Shown piece by piece: positions 51,500 to 60,729 of a stretch of 64,000 nt of DNA (its first letter is position 1; each line of letters starts with the position of its first letter). The stretch is taken from NCBI RefSeq assembly GCF_002706795.1, contig NZ_CP017705.1:1010001-1074000 (forward strand), read 5' to 3'. The translations under genes and the position numbers were made by a program. A model generated the notes under the pieces. That model did no database searches and was not told the origin of the DNA. It worked only from the letters and a program-made list of their open reading frames with translations. The DNA comes from Brevibacillus laterosporus DSM 25. GTDB taxonomy: Bacteria > Bacillota > Bacilli > Brevibacillales > Brevibacillaceae.

Positions 51500-51865
51500 T
51501 CAGGACTGATATTTTTCTAATTCCGCACGAAGCCGTTTTATTTCTTGACGCATTGCGGCTTTTTCCAGTCGTTCCATTTCTTGATCTAAACCTTTATCAT
51601 AGTTTGTTTTTTCATAGAAAGGTTCTTGATAAAATCCTGATGCAAATTCAGGCTGTGGTCGCTGATAACGTGCCTGCTCCCACATTGGTTCTTTTGGCAT
51701 GATGAAAGCAAGTAAGAAGTACAGCAATAATGGTACCCCTGTAAAAAAGGTGACAACAGCGGTTACCAAACGTAGTAATGTCGCATCAATTCCTAGATAA
51801 GCAGCGAAACCGCCACAAACCCCAAAGATTTTTTTATCAGATTGGGACCGATAGATACGATTCAT
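51500..51865 (-). CDS. PspC-domain membrane protein
   Basis: 121 residues. RIYRSQSDKKIFGVCGGFAAYLGIDATLLRL (in part) followed by a hydrophobic hairpin is the PspC domain, the membrane-stress sensor of phage-shock-type systems. The C-terminus is a coiled coil (MERLEKAAMRQEIKRLRAELEKY). The start at 51865 fits the family; the first Met at 51886 has an alternative context. LiaI/LiaF genes are not adjacent. Confidence 0.85.
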   Translation of the reverse strand: MNRIYRSQSDKKIFGVCGGFAAYLGIDATLLRLVTAVVTFFTGVPLLLYFLLAFIMPKEPMWEQARYQRPQPEFASGFYQEPFYEKTNYDKGLDQEMERLEKAAMRQEIKRLRAELEKYQS

Positions 51866-52034
51866 AATAGGCGCATCCCCTCTCAATATATATACCTGTT
51901 CTTGATACTACTAGGATACCGAAATCAGCTACTGTTCAAAACTGGCTAGAGTGGGATTTTTCCTCCGTCTATAGGCGGAGACAGGCTTGCATAAAAAGGA
52001 TCAGGTTGCTCACGCTATTGATGAGGTGATCAAT

Positions 52035-52358
52035 GTGAGTAAGACAAAAGCAATAACCGTATTGTGTATTGGCCTAGGATTGCTTTGTGTAGCTGGCTGT
52101 GATAGGAACCATTCAAGTCAAATACAAGGCATACCAGCTACCATTAAATCTAATCCGCATGTCTATTTTTTACAAAGTCATCCACAAACAGCAACAAATC
52201 AAGATAACTTTACTCCATATGGTATGCCGGTAAATTCAGGGAGTGGGACAGATTATGATTTGGTTGTTATACCTGAATCCGTGTCCGATTACGGAGGTTT
52301 GTTCGGGAAAAAACAAATCATTTTGACGAATAACCCAAATTCCCCCTATCACAAATAA
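52035..52358 (+). CDS. Small predicted lipoprotein
   Basis: 107 residues from a GTG at 52035 preceded by GAGGTGATC. A signal peptide with lipobox VAGC (Cys about residue 22) precedes a polar, Asn/Gln/Ser-rich mature part. No known family. It is flanked by genes on the opposite strand. Confidence 0.65.
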   Translation: MSKTKAITVLCIGLGLLCVAGCDRNHSSQIQGIPATIKSNPHVYFLQSHPQTATNQDNFTPYGMPVNSGSGTDYDLVVIPESVSDYGGLFGKKQIILTNNPNSPYHK

Positions 52359-52446
52359 CAGCAAGCTAAAGTAAAAACTCTTTATAAATGTTTTTGAGCA
52401 AGCAATATATGGGTACAAATAAATTAGTATTTTTTTTGGAGCAAAC

Positions 52447-52472
52447 AAAAAACGCTAAGGACTCCCTCAGCG
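52447..52472 (-). terminator. Terminator after gbsR-like gene
   Basis: On the minus strand CGCTGAGG (52472-52465) pairs with CCTTAGCG (52460-52453), followed by TTTTTTG. Confidence 0.85.
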
Positions 52473-52491
52473 CTACACTTGTATTGTCGTA

Positions 52492-53052
52492 TTACTCATC
52501 CTCCTTAGGTAAGAAAGTAAATATCTCACCTGTTTCAAAGGAACGGATTAATTTTTCTAACCACTTATAATAAGACAGTGCATGTTGCATTTTAAGCATA
52601 TCACCCTTAATTAAATAGTGAGCTTGAGGATTGTCTCCGTACTTATCTAACAGAATTTGTAGTTCTCTGAGGGACTTGTGCAAATGATGCACATTGCTTT
52701 CCATTGATTTGCGCCAACGAATCGAAAAGTAATCACCCAGATTTTGATGCCAATCTGGTTCTGTTTCATAAAGATCTTTACGAGAACCTTTGCTCCAAAC
52801 TTTGTTGACCATTTTCAGATCTATCAGGGTTCGCATTCCAGTACTCATACTGGTTTTGCTCATTCCCATCTTCTGACCCATTTCGTCAAGAGTAACTGGG
52901 CCTTGTGAAAAGTACATCATGCCATACAAATGACCAACTGATTGCGTCACTCCAAATAAATCCATGTTTTTACCAACCGTTTCAATCATGCGATGGCGCG
53001 TTTTTTGAATGGCAACCTGAAGCTCTTCAGGAAGTCCTTCAAATTCATCCAT
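52492..53052 (-). CDS. GbsR/OpcR-type MarR-like repressor
   Basis: 186 residues. An N-terminal helix (VGKNMDLFGVTQSVGHLYG), then a winged helix with TLDEMGQKMGMSKTSMSTGMRTL (in part) and a C-terminal helical domain. This is the GbsR family, choline-sensing repressors of glycine-betaine synthesis and choline uptake in B. subtilis. Divergent from an osmoprotectant ABC transporter, which it very likely controls. Preceded by GGAGG. Confidence 0.88.
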   Translation of the reverse strand: MDEFEGLPEELQVAIQKTRHRMIETVGKNMDLFGVTQSVGHLYGMMYFSQGPVTLDEMGQKMGMSKTSMSTGMRTLIDLKMVNKVWSKGSRKDLYETEPDWHQNLGDYFSIRWRKSMESNVHHLHKSLRELQILLDKYGDNPQAHYLIKGDMLKMQHALSYYKWLEKLIRSFETGEIFTFLPKEDE

Positions 53053-53148
53053 TGTTGTTTACCTCCTAGGACAGGTCAAACTTCATCTTTCATTATATCG
53101 ATTTTATTGTAGGAGGCAACCATACCCTAGTAAAGGACTGGGTATAGG

Positions 53149-53291
53149 TGAAATTTTACGAAAAATGGAGTATACTGTACATAAAGTGCGTAAAGTTTTT
53201 TCTGTACGTACTTGATCAAGTTATTTCCTGTTTGCTCATGTTCATACATTTTTCATACACTTACCGGAGCGTTTAGTTACTAAATTAAACG
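53149..53291 (+). promoter_or_regulatory. Promoter and inverted repeat upstream of the betaine transporter
   Basis: GTGAAA (53149-53154), 17 bases and TATACT (53172-53177) form a plausible promoter. In the leader CGTTTA (53270-53275) and TAAACG (53286-53291) form an inverted repeat around an AT-rich core. Either may be a GbsR-type site; untested. Confidence 0.45.
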
Positions 53292-53341
53292 TTTTCTCTG
53301 GGAGCAAAAGAAAGAAATTACCAGAAGAAGGGAGTGTCTTC

Positions 53342-54538
53342 ATGCCAATTATTGAAGTCAAAAACTTAACAAAGGTATTTGGACGTGATCCAAAAAAAGT
53401 ATTACCTCTGCTCAAAGAGGGCTGGACAAAAGAAAAAATCCTCAAAGAGACAAAAATGACTGTGGGGGTAAATCAAGCTTCTTTTTCCATAGAGGCTGGA
53501 GAAATATTCGTTATAATGGGGCTGTCCGGTAGTGGTAAATCCACATTAGTACGACTACTAAATCGTCTAATTGAGCCGACAGATGGCCATGTGTTTATTA
53601 ATGGAAAGGATATCGTGTCCTTAAATCATGAGGATCTTCGTGATGTACGCCGTAAAAATATTACAATGGTTTTCCAAAAATTTGCTCTTTTTCCACATCG
53701 CACAGTATTGGAGAATGTAGAGTATGGTTTGGAAGTATCTGGCATACCTAAAGCGGAAAGACAAGAAAAAGCAATGAAATCCCTAGAATTGGTTGGTTTA
53801 AAAGGCTGGGAAAACTCTTTACCCGATCAGCTTAGCGGTGGTATGCAACAACGTGTCGGTCTTGCTCGTGGATTAGCTAATGATCCTGATGTATTGTTGA
53901 TGGATGAAGCATTTAGTGCCCTTGATCCTTTGATACGCAAAGAGATGCAAGATGAACTATTAGAATTACAATCAAAAATGAAAAAAACCATTATTTTTAT
54001 CACGCATGATTTGGATGAAGCATTACGGATTGGTGACCGTATTGCCTTAATGAAGGATGGAAATGTCGTCCAGGTTGGAACACCGGAAGAAATTTTGACC
54101 AACCCGGCTAATAAATATGTAGAACGCTTTGTAGAGGACGTAGACTTGTCCAAGGTACTCACAGCTACTCATGTTATGAAACGCCCTGAAACCATTACAT
54201 TGGAACGTGGCCCGCGTGTTGCTTTGCAATTTATGCAAGAACGTGGTGTATCTACTTTATATGTGGTAGACACACATAAACGTTTATTAGGAGCCATTAC
54301 TGCTGATGATGCCGTTCAAGCAGTGAAAGAGGGTAAAAAGCTAGCGGATATTCTAATAAAGGAAGAGGTTCCTACTGTTGCTCCTGATACGGTGCTCAAT
54401 GATCTCTTTGATACCGTAAGCTCTACTCGGGTCCCTGTAGCAGTTGTAGATGAGGGAAATCGATTGCAGGGAATTATCATTCGCGGAGCCGTACTAGCCG
54501 CACTCTCAGGCAACACAGAAGGCGGTGAACCAGTATAA
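53342..54538 (+). CDS. Glycine betaine/carnitine-type ABC transporter ATPase with CBS domains
   Basis: 398 residues. The nucleotide-binding domain has IMGLSGSGKSTLVRLLNRL, LSGGMQQRVGLARGLA and LLMDEAFSALDPLIR. The head KVFGRDPKKVLPLLKEG is typical of OpuAA/ProV. A tandem CBS module follows (about residues 270-398), the ionic-strength sensor of OpuA-type systems. The stop overlaps the permease start by one base (TAATG). Confidence 0.93.
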   Translation: MPIIEVKNLTKVFGRDPKKVLPLLKEGWTKEKILKETKMTVGVNQASFSIEAGEIFVIMGLSGSGKSTLVRLLNRLIEPTDGHVFINGKDIVSLNHEDLRDVRRKNITMVFQKFALFPHRTVLENVEYGLEVSGIPKAERQEKAMKSLELVGLKGWENSLPDQLSGGMQQRVGLARGLANDPDVLLMDEAFSALDPLIRKEMQDELLELQSKMKKTIIFITHDLDEALRIGDRIALMKDGNVVQVGTPEEILTNPANKYVERFVEDVDLSKVLTATHVMKRPETITLERGPRVALQFMQERGVSTLYVVDTHKRLLGAITADDAVQAVKEGKKLADILIKEEVPTVAPDTVLNDLFDTVSSTRVPVAVVDEGNRLQGIIIRGAVLAALSGNTEGGEPV

Positions 54539-56274
54539 TGAATATGTTTAAAATTCCTTTAGGTTCATGGATTGAATCATTAGAAGCATGGTTCGATGCT
54601 TCCTTTGGTCCTTTATTTGCCGTGATTAGTGCTATTATTGGCGGTTTGGTTAGCGGTTTTGAGTGGCTATTTATTAATATTCCTGCTCTGCTCTTTATCG
54701 TCTTGTTCTCCCTGATTATTTATTTTGTAGCACGTTGGAAAATGGCTCTCTTCTCTTTATTGGGGTTACTCCTCATATATAACCTTGGTTATTGGCCACA
54801 AACAATGATGACGTTAGCCCAGGTTCTAACGGCAGCCATGATTTCTATTCTTCTTGGGGTGCCGATTGGGATTTGGTGCGCAAAGAAAAATACGGTTCAA
54901 AACATCGTTACACCAATTCTAGATTTCATGCAAACCATGCCAGCATTCGTATATCTGCTACCAGCGGTTACATTCTTTTCACTAGGCGTGGTACCAGGTG
55001 TTATCGCTTCTGTTATCTTTGCAATTCCTCCAACGATTCGCCTAACGAATCTAGGGATTCGACAAGTCCCAGAGGATTTAGTGGAAGCAGCAGATGCATT
55101 TGGCTCTACCCCTATGCAAAAATTAATCAAGCTGCAATTCCCATTAGCCATTCCTTCCATTATGGCTGGGATTAACCAGACCATTATGCTGTCGCTATCG
55201 ATGGTTGTTATTTCATCTATGATCGGGGCACAAGGCTTGGGTTCGGATGTTTACCGTGCCGTTACACAAACAAAGACCGGTGTAGGCTTTGAAGCAGGGA
55301 TTGCTGTTGTTATTCTAGCCATCATTTTGGATCGATTTACCCAAACGCTCATTAAAGGACAAGAGAAGAAATCAGCAAAGGCTACTGTGAAACATCGTAG
55401 GCCATTGATTTTAGCTTCAGTTGCCATTTTGGTTATTTCTAGCATTGTAAATGGTGTAGTTGGTCATGGAGGCAATGCGAAAAACATTACCCTTTCCTAT
55501 GTAGCATGGGATTCTGAAATTGCTAGTACACATGTAGTCAAACAAGTGCTAGAACAAAGATTAGGTTATCAAGTTAATATGTTGCAGGTCGAAGCAGGTC
55601 CAATGTGGACAGGCGTTGCTACCAAAAGTGCTGATGCCCTTGTTGCTGCTTGGCTACCGAAAACGCACGCTAGCTTCTACGCTAAAAATAAAGATCATGT
55701 AGAAGACTTAGGAGCAAATTTAGAAGGTACACGACTTGGTTTGGTTGTTCCAGAATATATGAATATCACGTCTATTCAAGACTTAAGACGTTCTGATATA
55801 AAAGATGCTACCAAAGCAACGATTATTGGTATTGAACCTGGGGCTGGTCTGATGTCGGCGGCTACTAAAATGCTCCAGGATTATCAACTAACGGATTGGA
55901 CTCTAATGGAGGCTTCATCCGCGGCAATGGCTACTGAGCTACAAAAAGCGTATAGCCAGCAAAAACCAATTGTTATCACAGGCTGGACACCACATTGGAT
56001 GTTCGCCAAAATGAAATTAAAGTATCTTGACGATCCAAAAAATTCATTTGGTGAAGACGAACAAATTCACACGATCGTCCGCTTAGGATTACAAGAGGAC
56101 TTACCAGATGCGTATCAATTCCTGCGCCAGTTTAAATGGACTCCGGATGATATGGCTCAAGTAATGGTTCGTATTCAGGAAGGCATCGAGCCCGATGATG
56201 CAGCCAACGAATGGATTTCGGCTCACCCAGATATAGTAGAAAAATGGCTGGCGGGTATTGAACTCAAGAAATAA
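54538..56274 (+). CDS. Betaine-type ABC permease fused to substrate-binding domain (OpuABC/BusAB-like)
   Basis: 578 residues. The N-terminal half has about eight membrane helices and the EAA loop VEAADAFGSTPMQKLIKLQFPLAIPSIMAGIN (in part), as in OpuAB/ProW. After a last helix (about 292-312) comes an extracytoplasmic OpuAC-type binding domain with the Trp-rich ligand cage (YVAWDSEIA, TGWTPHWMF, ADALVAAWLPKTHA). Fusion of permease and receptor is known from Lactococcus OpuABC. B. subtilis OpuA keeps them separate. Confidence 0.93.
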   Translation: MNMFKIPLGSWIESLEAWFDASFGPLFAVISAIIGGLVSGFEWLFINIPALLFIVLFSLIIYFVARWKMALFSLLGLLLIYNLGYWPQTMMTLAQVLTAAMISILLGVPIGIWCAKKNTVQNIVTPILDFMQTMPAFVYLLPAVTFFSLGVVPGVIASVIFAIPPTIRLTNLGIRQVPEDLVEAADAFGSTPMQKLIKLQFPLAIPSIMAGINQTIMLSLSMVVISSMIGAQGLGSDVYRAVTQTKTGVGFEAGIAVVILAIILDRFTQTLIKGQEKKSAKATVKHRRPLILASVAILVISSIVNGVVGHGGNAKNITLSYVAWDSEIASTHVVKQVLEQRLGYQVNMLQVEAGPMWTGVATKSADALVAAWLPKTHASFYAKNKDHVEDLGANLEGTRLGLVVPEYMNITSIQDLRRSDIKDATKATIIGIEPGAGLMSAATKMLQDYQLTDWTLMEASSAAMATELQKAYSQQKPIVITGWTPHWMFAKMKLKYLDDPKNSFGEDEQIHTIVRLGLQEDLPDAYQFLRQFKWTPDDMAQVMVRIQEGIEPDDAANEWISAHPDIVEKWLAGIELKK

Positions 56275-56278
56275 AATA

Positions 56279-56309
56279 AAAGGCATCCTCACTCAGAGGG
56301 TGCCTTTTT
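56279..56309. terminator. Bidirectional terminator
   Basis: AAGGCATCCTC pairs with GAGGGTGCCTT (56296-56306) with one mismatch, then T residues; A-rich on the other side. Confidence 0.85.
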
Positions 56310-56311
56310 GC

Positions 56312-56935
56312 TTACAAATATTTCTTTGGATCATACACAGGTCGAGGATGATCAAACAATTCACCTAACGTAGCATACGTATGCCCTGCTAAACGGCTAA
56401 CAGGAGCAAATTTTTCAGCATCGATTTTTCCATTAAAATACATGGAATCATCGACATGCACATGCACAACCTCGCCAATGATTAAATCAGAAGCAGCAGG
56501 CTCGCCTAAAGTAACAATCTGGTGTAGCTTGCATTCAAAATGGATGCGAGATAACGCTAACCTCGGTACCTTTATTGCTTGAGAAGGGACCAGATCAAGC
56601 CCTAGCGCCTCTGCCTCACTTTGATCAGCTGGAAAGTCGGCTGAAGTTTCGTTAACCAACGCAACATTATGCACATCTACTGTGTTAACGACAAATTCTT
56701 TTGTTTCAGAAATATTTCGAGCTGTATCCTTCATTACCTGACCCGGTTTACGCGAAACCGATATGGATATCATCATCGGTTCAATACAAGCAACATTAAA
56801 ATAACTAAATGGAGCTGCATTTACCACACCTAGCTGATTATGCGATGTAACCCAGGCAATGGGACGAGGAATTATGCCACCTATTAGTAATTTATATTTT
56901 TCTTGTCTATCTAAATCGCTTATTCGTAACTCCAC
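56312..56935 (-). CDS. Flavin reductase/DIM6-NTAB family FMN protein
   Basis: 207 residues with the split-barrel FMN fold: LIGGIIPRPIAWVTS, NAAPFSYFNVACIEPMMISISVSRKPGQVMKDT (in part). It lies downstream of hmgA in the same direction, so it may supply reduced flavin to, or act in, aromatic-acid catabolism. Function by family only. Confidence 0.82.
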   Translation of the reverse strand: MELRISDLDRQEKYKLLIGGIIPRPIAWVTSHNQLGVVNAAPFSYFNVACIEPMMISISVSRKPGQVMKDTARNISETKEFVVNTVDVHNVALVNETSADFPADQSEAEALGLDLVPSQAIKVPRLALSRIHFECKLHQIVTLGEPAASDLIIGEVVHVHVDDSMYFNGKIDAEKFAPVSRLAGHTYATLGELFDHPRPVYDPKKYL

Positions 56936-56956
56936 ACGCCATTCCTCCTTTTTACC

Positions 56957-58120
56957 TTATTCTTTTACAGGTAACCAGCTATACATATAAGCTGTATCCT
57001 CTACTGCGAGAGCCTGTTTTGTTGCTTTTAACGGACGGAATGTATCTAGCATGACCGCCAACTCTTTCGTCTCTTTTTTACCGATGCTTGCTTCGATCTT
57101 ACCCGGATGTGGCCCATGAGGAATACCCATTGGATGTAGCGTTATGGAGCCTTCTACCACACCTTTGCGACTCATAAAGTTACCATCCACATAGTACAGT
57201 ACTTCGTCACTCTCTACGTTACTGTGGTAATACGGTGCTGGAATAGCCTGCGGATGATAATCATATAAACGCGGGACAAAGGAACAAATCACAAAATTCT
57301 GACCAGCAAATGTTTGATGAACTGGAGGTGGCTGATGCACCCGACCCGTTATCGGTTCAAAATCATGAATACTCAGCGCATAAGGGAATAAATAACCATC
57401 CCAACCAACAACATCGAACGGATGAAAATCAAACGTATAACTATATAATGTTTGATTTTGTTTGACACGAACTTCAAAGCTACCTTCTTCATCGTAGGTT
57501 TCCAATCGCTCTGGCAGACGCATATCCCGCTCACAGAATGGAGAATGTTCCAACAACTGTCCATGTTCGTTTCGATAGCGTTTAGGTGGAACAATTTCAT
57601 TTTGAGATTCAATCACAAGGAAACGAGTCTCTTCCGTAGATGGTACAATTCGATAGGTCGTCCCAATCGGAATAACCAAATAATCTCCAGGCCGATACGA
57701 AATTGTGCCAAAGATGGTTTGAAGTTCCCCCTCGCCCTGATGAACGAAGACTACCTCGTCTCCTTCCGAGTTCCGATAATAATAATCCATTTTTTCAGTT
57801 GGTGAACAGACAGCCATCACCACATCATCATTTCCCAATAAGTAACGACGGCCAAGAATAGGGTCTCCACCTTTTGGAGCGTCAAAGCTCAAAAAATGCT
57901 GATGACGCAGCTCCTCTCGCTCAACATATTCCATATCAATAGTAGCAATTTTCTTTACTTCCGTCACTTGTGTAGGAGGATTGTGATGATACAAAATGGA
58001 TTGAATTCCAGAGAATCCTTTTGTTCCCATTAACTGCTCACGGTACAACTCACCATTTGGCTTGAAAAATGTGGTATGACGCTTGTGTGGTACTTCACCC
58101 ATTTTTGCGTAAAATGGCAT
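56957..58120 (-). CDS. hmgA: Homogentisate 1,2-dioxygenase
   Basis: Opens the aromatic ring of homogentisate to maleylacetoacetate. 387 residues of cupin fold. The Fe ligands are visible: His and Glu in PYYHSNVESDEVLYYV and His in GIPHGPHPG. AAGGGGAGG lies before the ATG. It follows the fumarylacetoacetate-hydrolase gene by 15 bp, so the two share a transcript. HPPD and the isomerase are outside the window. Confidence 0.93.
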   Translation of the reverse strand: MPFYAKMGEVPHKRHTTFFKPNGELYREQLMGTKGFSGIQSILYHHNPPTQVTEVKKIATIDMEYVEREELRHQHFLSFDAPKGGDPILGRRYLLGNDDVVMAVCSPTEKMDYYYRNSEGDEVVFVHQGEGELQTIFGTISYRPGDYLVIPIGTTYRIVPSTEETRFLVIESQNEIVPPKRYRNEHGQLLEHSPFCERDMRLPERLETYDEEGSFEVRVKQNQTLYSYTFDFHPFDVVGWDGYLFPYALSIHDFEPITGRVHQPPPVHQTFAGQNFVICSFVPRLYDYHPQAIPAPYYHSNVESDEVLYYVDGNFMSRKGVVEGSITLHPMGIPHGPHPGKIEASIGKKETKELAVMLDTFRPLKATKQALAVEDTAYMYSWLPVKE

Positions 58121-58135
58121 GAATCATTCCTCCCC

Positions 58136-59086
58136 TTATTTTTCTATAATAGTATTGCGCAACGTACCCAGATGATCGATTTCCAATTCAACAACATCTC
58201 CTGGCTGTAGCCAATTGTACTGTTCTCCACCGCCTAATTCTAACAAGCATCCACTACCTACCGTGCCCGAGCCGATAACATCTCCAGGGTACAAAAAACA
58301 AGCTTCGGAAGCACGGGCAATCATTTGGGCAAATGTATAATAGATATCTACAAAGTTTCCCTGTGAGTACTTTTTGCCATTTATGCTCGCCGTCATTTGT
58401 AAATCATAGCGATTGCCTTTTAAGGAGGGGATAAGGCGGCCTTGTAGTTCATCAACAGTAACTAACCAAGGACCCGTGGAGGTTGCAAAATCCTTTGCCT
58501 TGGCAGGACCAAGCCCCACTTTCACTTCTTCTCGTTGAATATCGCGTGCACTCCAGTCATTTAGAATCATAAAGCCAGCGATATACTCGTCTGCTTTTTC
58601 TATGGGTATATCAATCCCTTTTTTACTAATGACACAAGCGATCTCTAACTCGTAATCCAAAGACATCGTTTGCTTGGGGATAGTGATACTAGCTTCTGTA
58701 CCCACAAACGCAGCTGGATTTGAAAAATAAAAGACAGGTAACTGATACCACTCAGGGACCATCTCAAGGTCTCGACGCTGCCGACACGTTTTTACATGCT
58801 GCTCAAAGGCATAAAAATCTCGGAAACTGGGCGGTCGAGGGATAGGAGCACCAAGCTGTACCTCTTCCATAGAAATAAAACCGCCATACTCTACTCGCTG
58901 TTGTTCAAGTAAACATGGGTACCATTTGTCCCATTCGTCTAATACACCCTGCATGGTAGATGGAGCACCTTTCACTGCATGAGCTATGTCGATTATTCCC
59001 TTACCTACATACAAGCCAGCACGCCATTCTAACTGATTTCCTACCGATGTAATTTCTACTTTTCGTTGATAACTAACTAATTTCAT
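58136..59086 (-). CDS. Fumarylacetoacetate hydrolase family protein
   Basis: 316 residues. Start at 59086, with GGAGGTG upstream; the frame extends further but the added residues are a membrane-like leader out of family. Metal-site residues lie in LDYELEIACVISKKG and FMILNDWSARDIQ, and a family-typical PGDVIGSGTVGSGC follows. Acts last in tyrosine/homogentisate breakdown (fumarylacetoacetate to fumarate and acetoacetate). Upstream lies a long-loop hairpin with a T tract. Confidence 0.9.
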   Translation of the reverse strand: MKLVSYQRKVEITSVGNQLEWRAGLYVGKGIIDIAHAVKGAPSTMQGVLDEWDKWYPCLLEQQRVEYGGFISMEEVQLGAPIPRPPSFRDFYAFEQHVKTCRQRRDLEMVPEWYQLPVFYFSNPAAFVGTEASITIPKQTMSLDYELEIACVISKKGIDIPIEKADEYIAGFMILNDWSARDIQREEVKVGLGPAKAKDFATSTGPWLVTVDELQGRLIPSLKGNRYDLQMTASINGKKYSQGNFVDIYYTFAQMIARASEACFLYPGDVIGSGTVGSGCLLELGGGEQYNWLQPGDVVELEIDHLGTLRNTIIEK

Positions 59087-59114
59087 GACTTCACCTCCTA
59101 TTTTATACATAAAC

Positions 59115-59208
59115 AAAAAAACCAGTTGCACATAAAACCACACAAGAAAAACCAAAAGGAATCCTCCTTTCGAGTCACTTATTGTATGGCAGTATGAGCA
59201 ACTGGCTT
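59115..59208 (-). promoter_or_regulatory. Candidate leader attenuator before the FAH gene
   Basis: On the minus strand AAGCCAGTTGC (59208-59198) pairs with GCAACTGGTTT (59129-59119) across a 68-base loop, followed by more T residues down to 59115. The loop holds AAAGGAGGATTCCTTT, a second hairpin. The structure ends 28 bp before the ATG, so it looks like a transcription attenuator. Not a T-box: no AGGGTGG motif seen. Confidence 0.45.
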
Positions 59209-59316
59209 ATGTCTACTTCATTGAGAAAAATCTTCTTAGGATTTATTCCCCATAAACACCCAGTGCCTCTCTGCTATCTTATTACATATTCAAGATATCT
59301 AAGATTTATGTGTTAC

Positions 59317-59658
59317 TCATTGCTTACCTTCCAAATATCGATCCAGTGCAGAGCGGAGAGCTTGCAACACTGTCCCTTGTGTCGGTACCAAAGCTCGTTT
59401 GCGAATGGTTGCCTGTAGCTTATCCCATTCTAATGGCAAGCATACACCGATTACCAATCCCCGAATAAACTCTTCATTTAACCCCATTAAAAAAGTAAAT
59501 GATGCATCAACTACTTGGTCCGTTCGACTATCAATCACTAACGAACAGGCAAACATCTTTTGGGTATCTGTCAAAGGTGTTCCCTTAGGTAATTGAGCAA
59601 ATCCTGTGGCTAAAATGTAAGCGTCGTCGGTATAACGAGGTAGGGGCACATTTGCCAT
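59317..59658 (-). CDS. DUF3870-like small protein
   Basis: 113 residues, soluble. AYILATGFAQLPKGTPLTDTQKMF (in part), VDASFTFLMGLNEEFIRGLVIG and a closing ALRSALDRYLEG agree with the remembered DUF3870 pattern. Function unknown. It precedes the FAH leader by about 110 bp in the same direction. Confidence 0.65.
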   Translation of the reverse strand: MANVPLPRYTDDAYILATGFAQLPKGTPLTDTQKMFACSLVIDSRTDQVVDASFTFLMGLNEEFIRGLVIGVCLPLEWDKLQATIRKRALVPTQGTVLQALRSALDRYLEGKQ

Positions 59659-59713
59659 GATCCCTCCCCCCTCCTTCTTCCATAATAAAGCAAATGCTTT
59701 ACTTTGACTAGAA

Positions 59714-60607
59714 CTATTCTGAACATTCTACGATTTTCTGCATATCTTCTGGAAGTGGCTCTGTTAGATATATTTCTTCACCAGTTCGTGGATGTTTAAA
59801 TCGTAGCTCAAAGGCATGTAACGCTTGTCTTGCAATGAGCTCACGTCTTCCTCCATATAGATCATCTCCAAGCAATGGATAACCTAAATAACTCATATGG
59901 ACACGTATCTGATGTGTTCGTCCTGTTTCTAATTGTAGCTGAATATGGCTTATGTCATCTGAGCTTTGTAACACTTGATAGTGTGTCACCGCCTGCTGTC
60001 CATCTGGGCGAACCTCCCGCTCTACAATGGACCCCTCTTTGCGGCCAATTGGTGCATCAACTACTCCACTTTGCGTGGTTACACATCCATGAACGAGAGC
60101 TTGGTAACGTCTTTTTAAGCTTCGATCTTTTTGCATACGTGAGAATCGGTCATGCGCCCACTGATTTTTAGCAATAATAATTAGCCCAGTGGTATCCTTA
60201 TCTAATCTACTCACTGGACGAAATTTACGACGTTCCCCCTTTTGCTTCCAGTAATGTATGACACCATTTGCCAAGGTACCTGTTACATGCATGCCAGTAG
60301 GGTGGACTACTATTCCGGGAGGCTTAGCTAGTACTAAAACATCCTCGTCTTCATATCGAATCTGTAAATCCATTGCCTCGGGCTCAAGATTTTCAGATTC
60401 TTCCTCATCCATCCAGATCGTAATAATATCTCCTGCTTCTACAATTCTTGTTACAAAAGCAAGCTCTCCATTTATCTGTATTTCACCACTGAATTTAGCT
60501 CGGATCAACAGTTTACGAGATATCTCGTAGTCTTTTTGTAGAACCTCTCGCAAACTTCGCCCTGCTTGTTGCTCACTTGCATGAAAACGTAATAACAGCT
60601 CTTTCAT
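59714..60607 (-). CDS. RluA-family pseudouridine synthase
   Basis: 297 residues. The N-terminal S4-like RNA-binding segment (REVLQKDYEISRKLLIRAKFSG in part) precedes the synthase domain with catalytic Asp in RLDKDTTGLIIIAK. Further motifs are LVHGCV and GRTHQIRVHMSYLGYPLLGDDLYG (in part). Modifies uridines in 23S rRNA or tRNA; which target cannot be told. B. subtilis YjbO/YlyB/YhcT are the relatives. Confidence 0.92.
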   Translation of the reverse strand: MKELLLRFHASEQQAGRSLREVLQKDYEISRKLLIRAKFSGEIQINGELAFVTRIVEAGDIITIWMDEEESENLEPEAMDLQIRYEDEDVLVLAKPPGIVVHPTGMHVTGTLANGVIHYWKQKGERRKFRPVSRLDKDTTGLIIIAKNQWAHDRFSRMQKDRSLKRRYQALVHGCVTTQSGVVDAPIGRKEGSIVEREVRPDGQQAVTHYQVLQSSDDISHIQLQLETGRTHQIRVHMSYLGYPLLGDDLYGGRRELIARQALHAFELRFKHPRTGEEIYLTEPLPEDMQKIVECSE

Positions 60608-60729
60608 ATTTATATCCTCGCTCTGAGAAATGATTACCGTTAGTATAGCACAAAAGCCCTCCTCACTCTGCGTCCTCTAAAGAGAAAACAGTGCAAGAAG
60701 AGCTTCGTCTAAGATAGTTGTGTATTTTG

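Noticed and set aside
59115-59208. T-box leader for tyrosine
   Set aside because: The conserved AGGGTGG-type T-box sequence is absent and the gene is catabolic.
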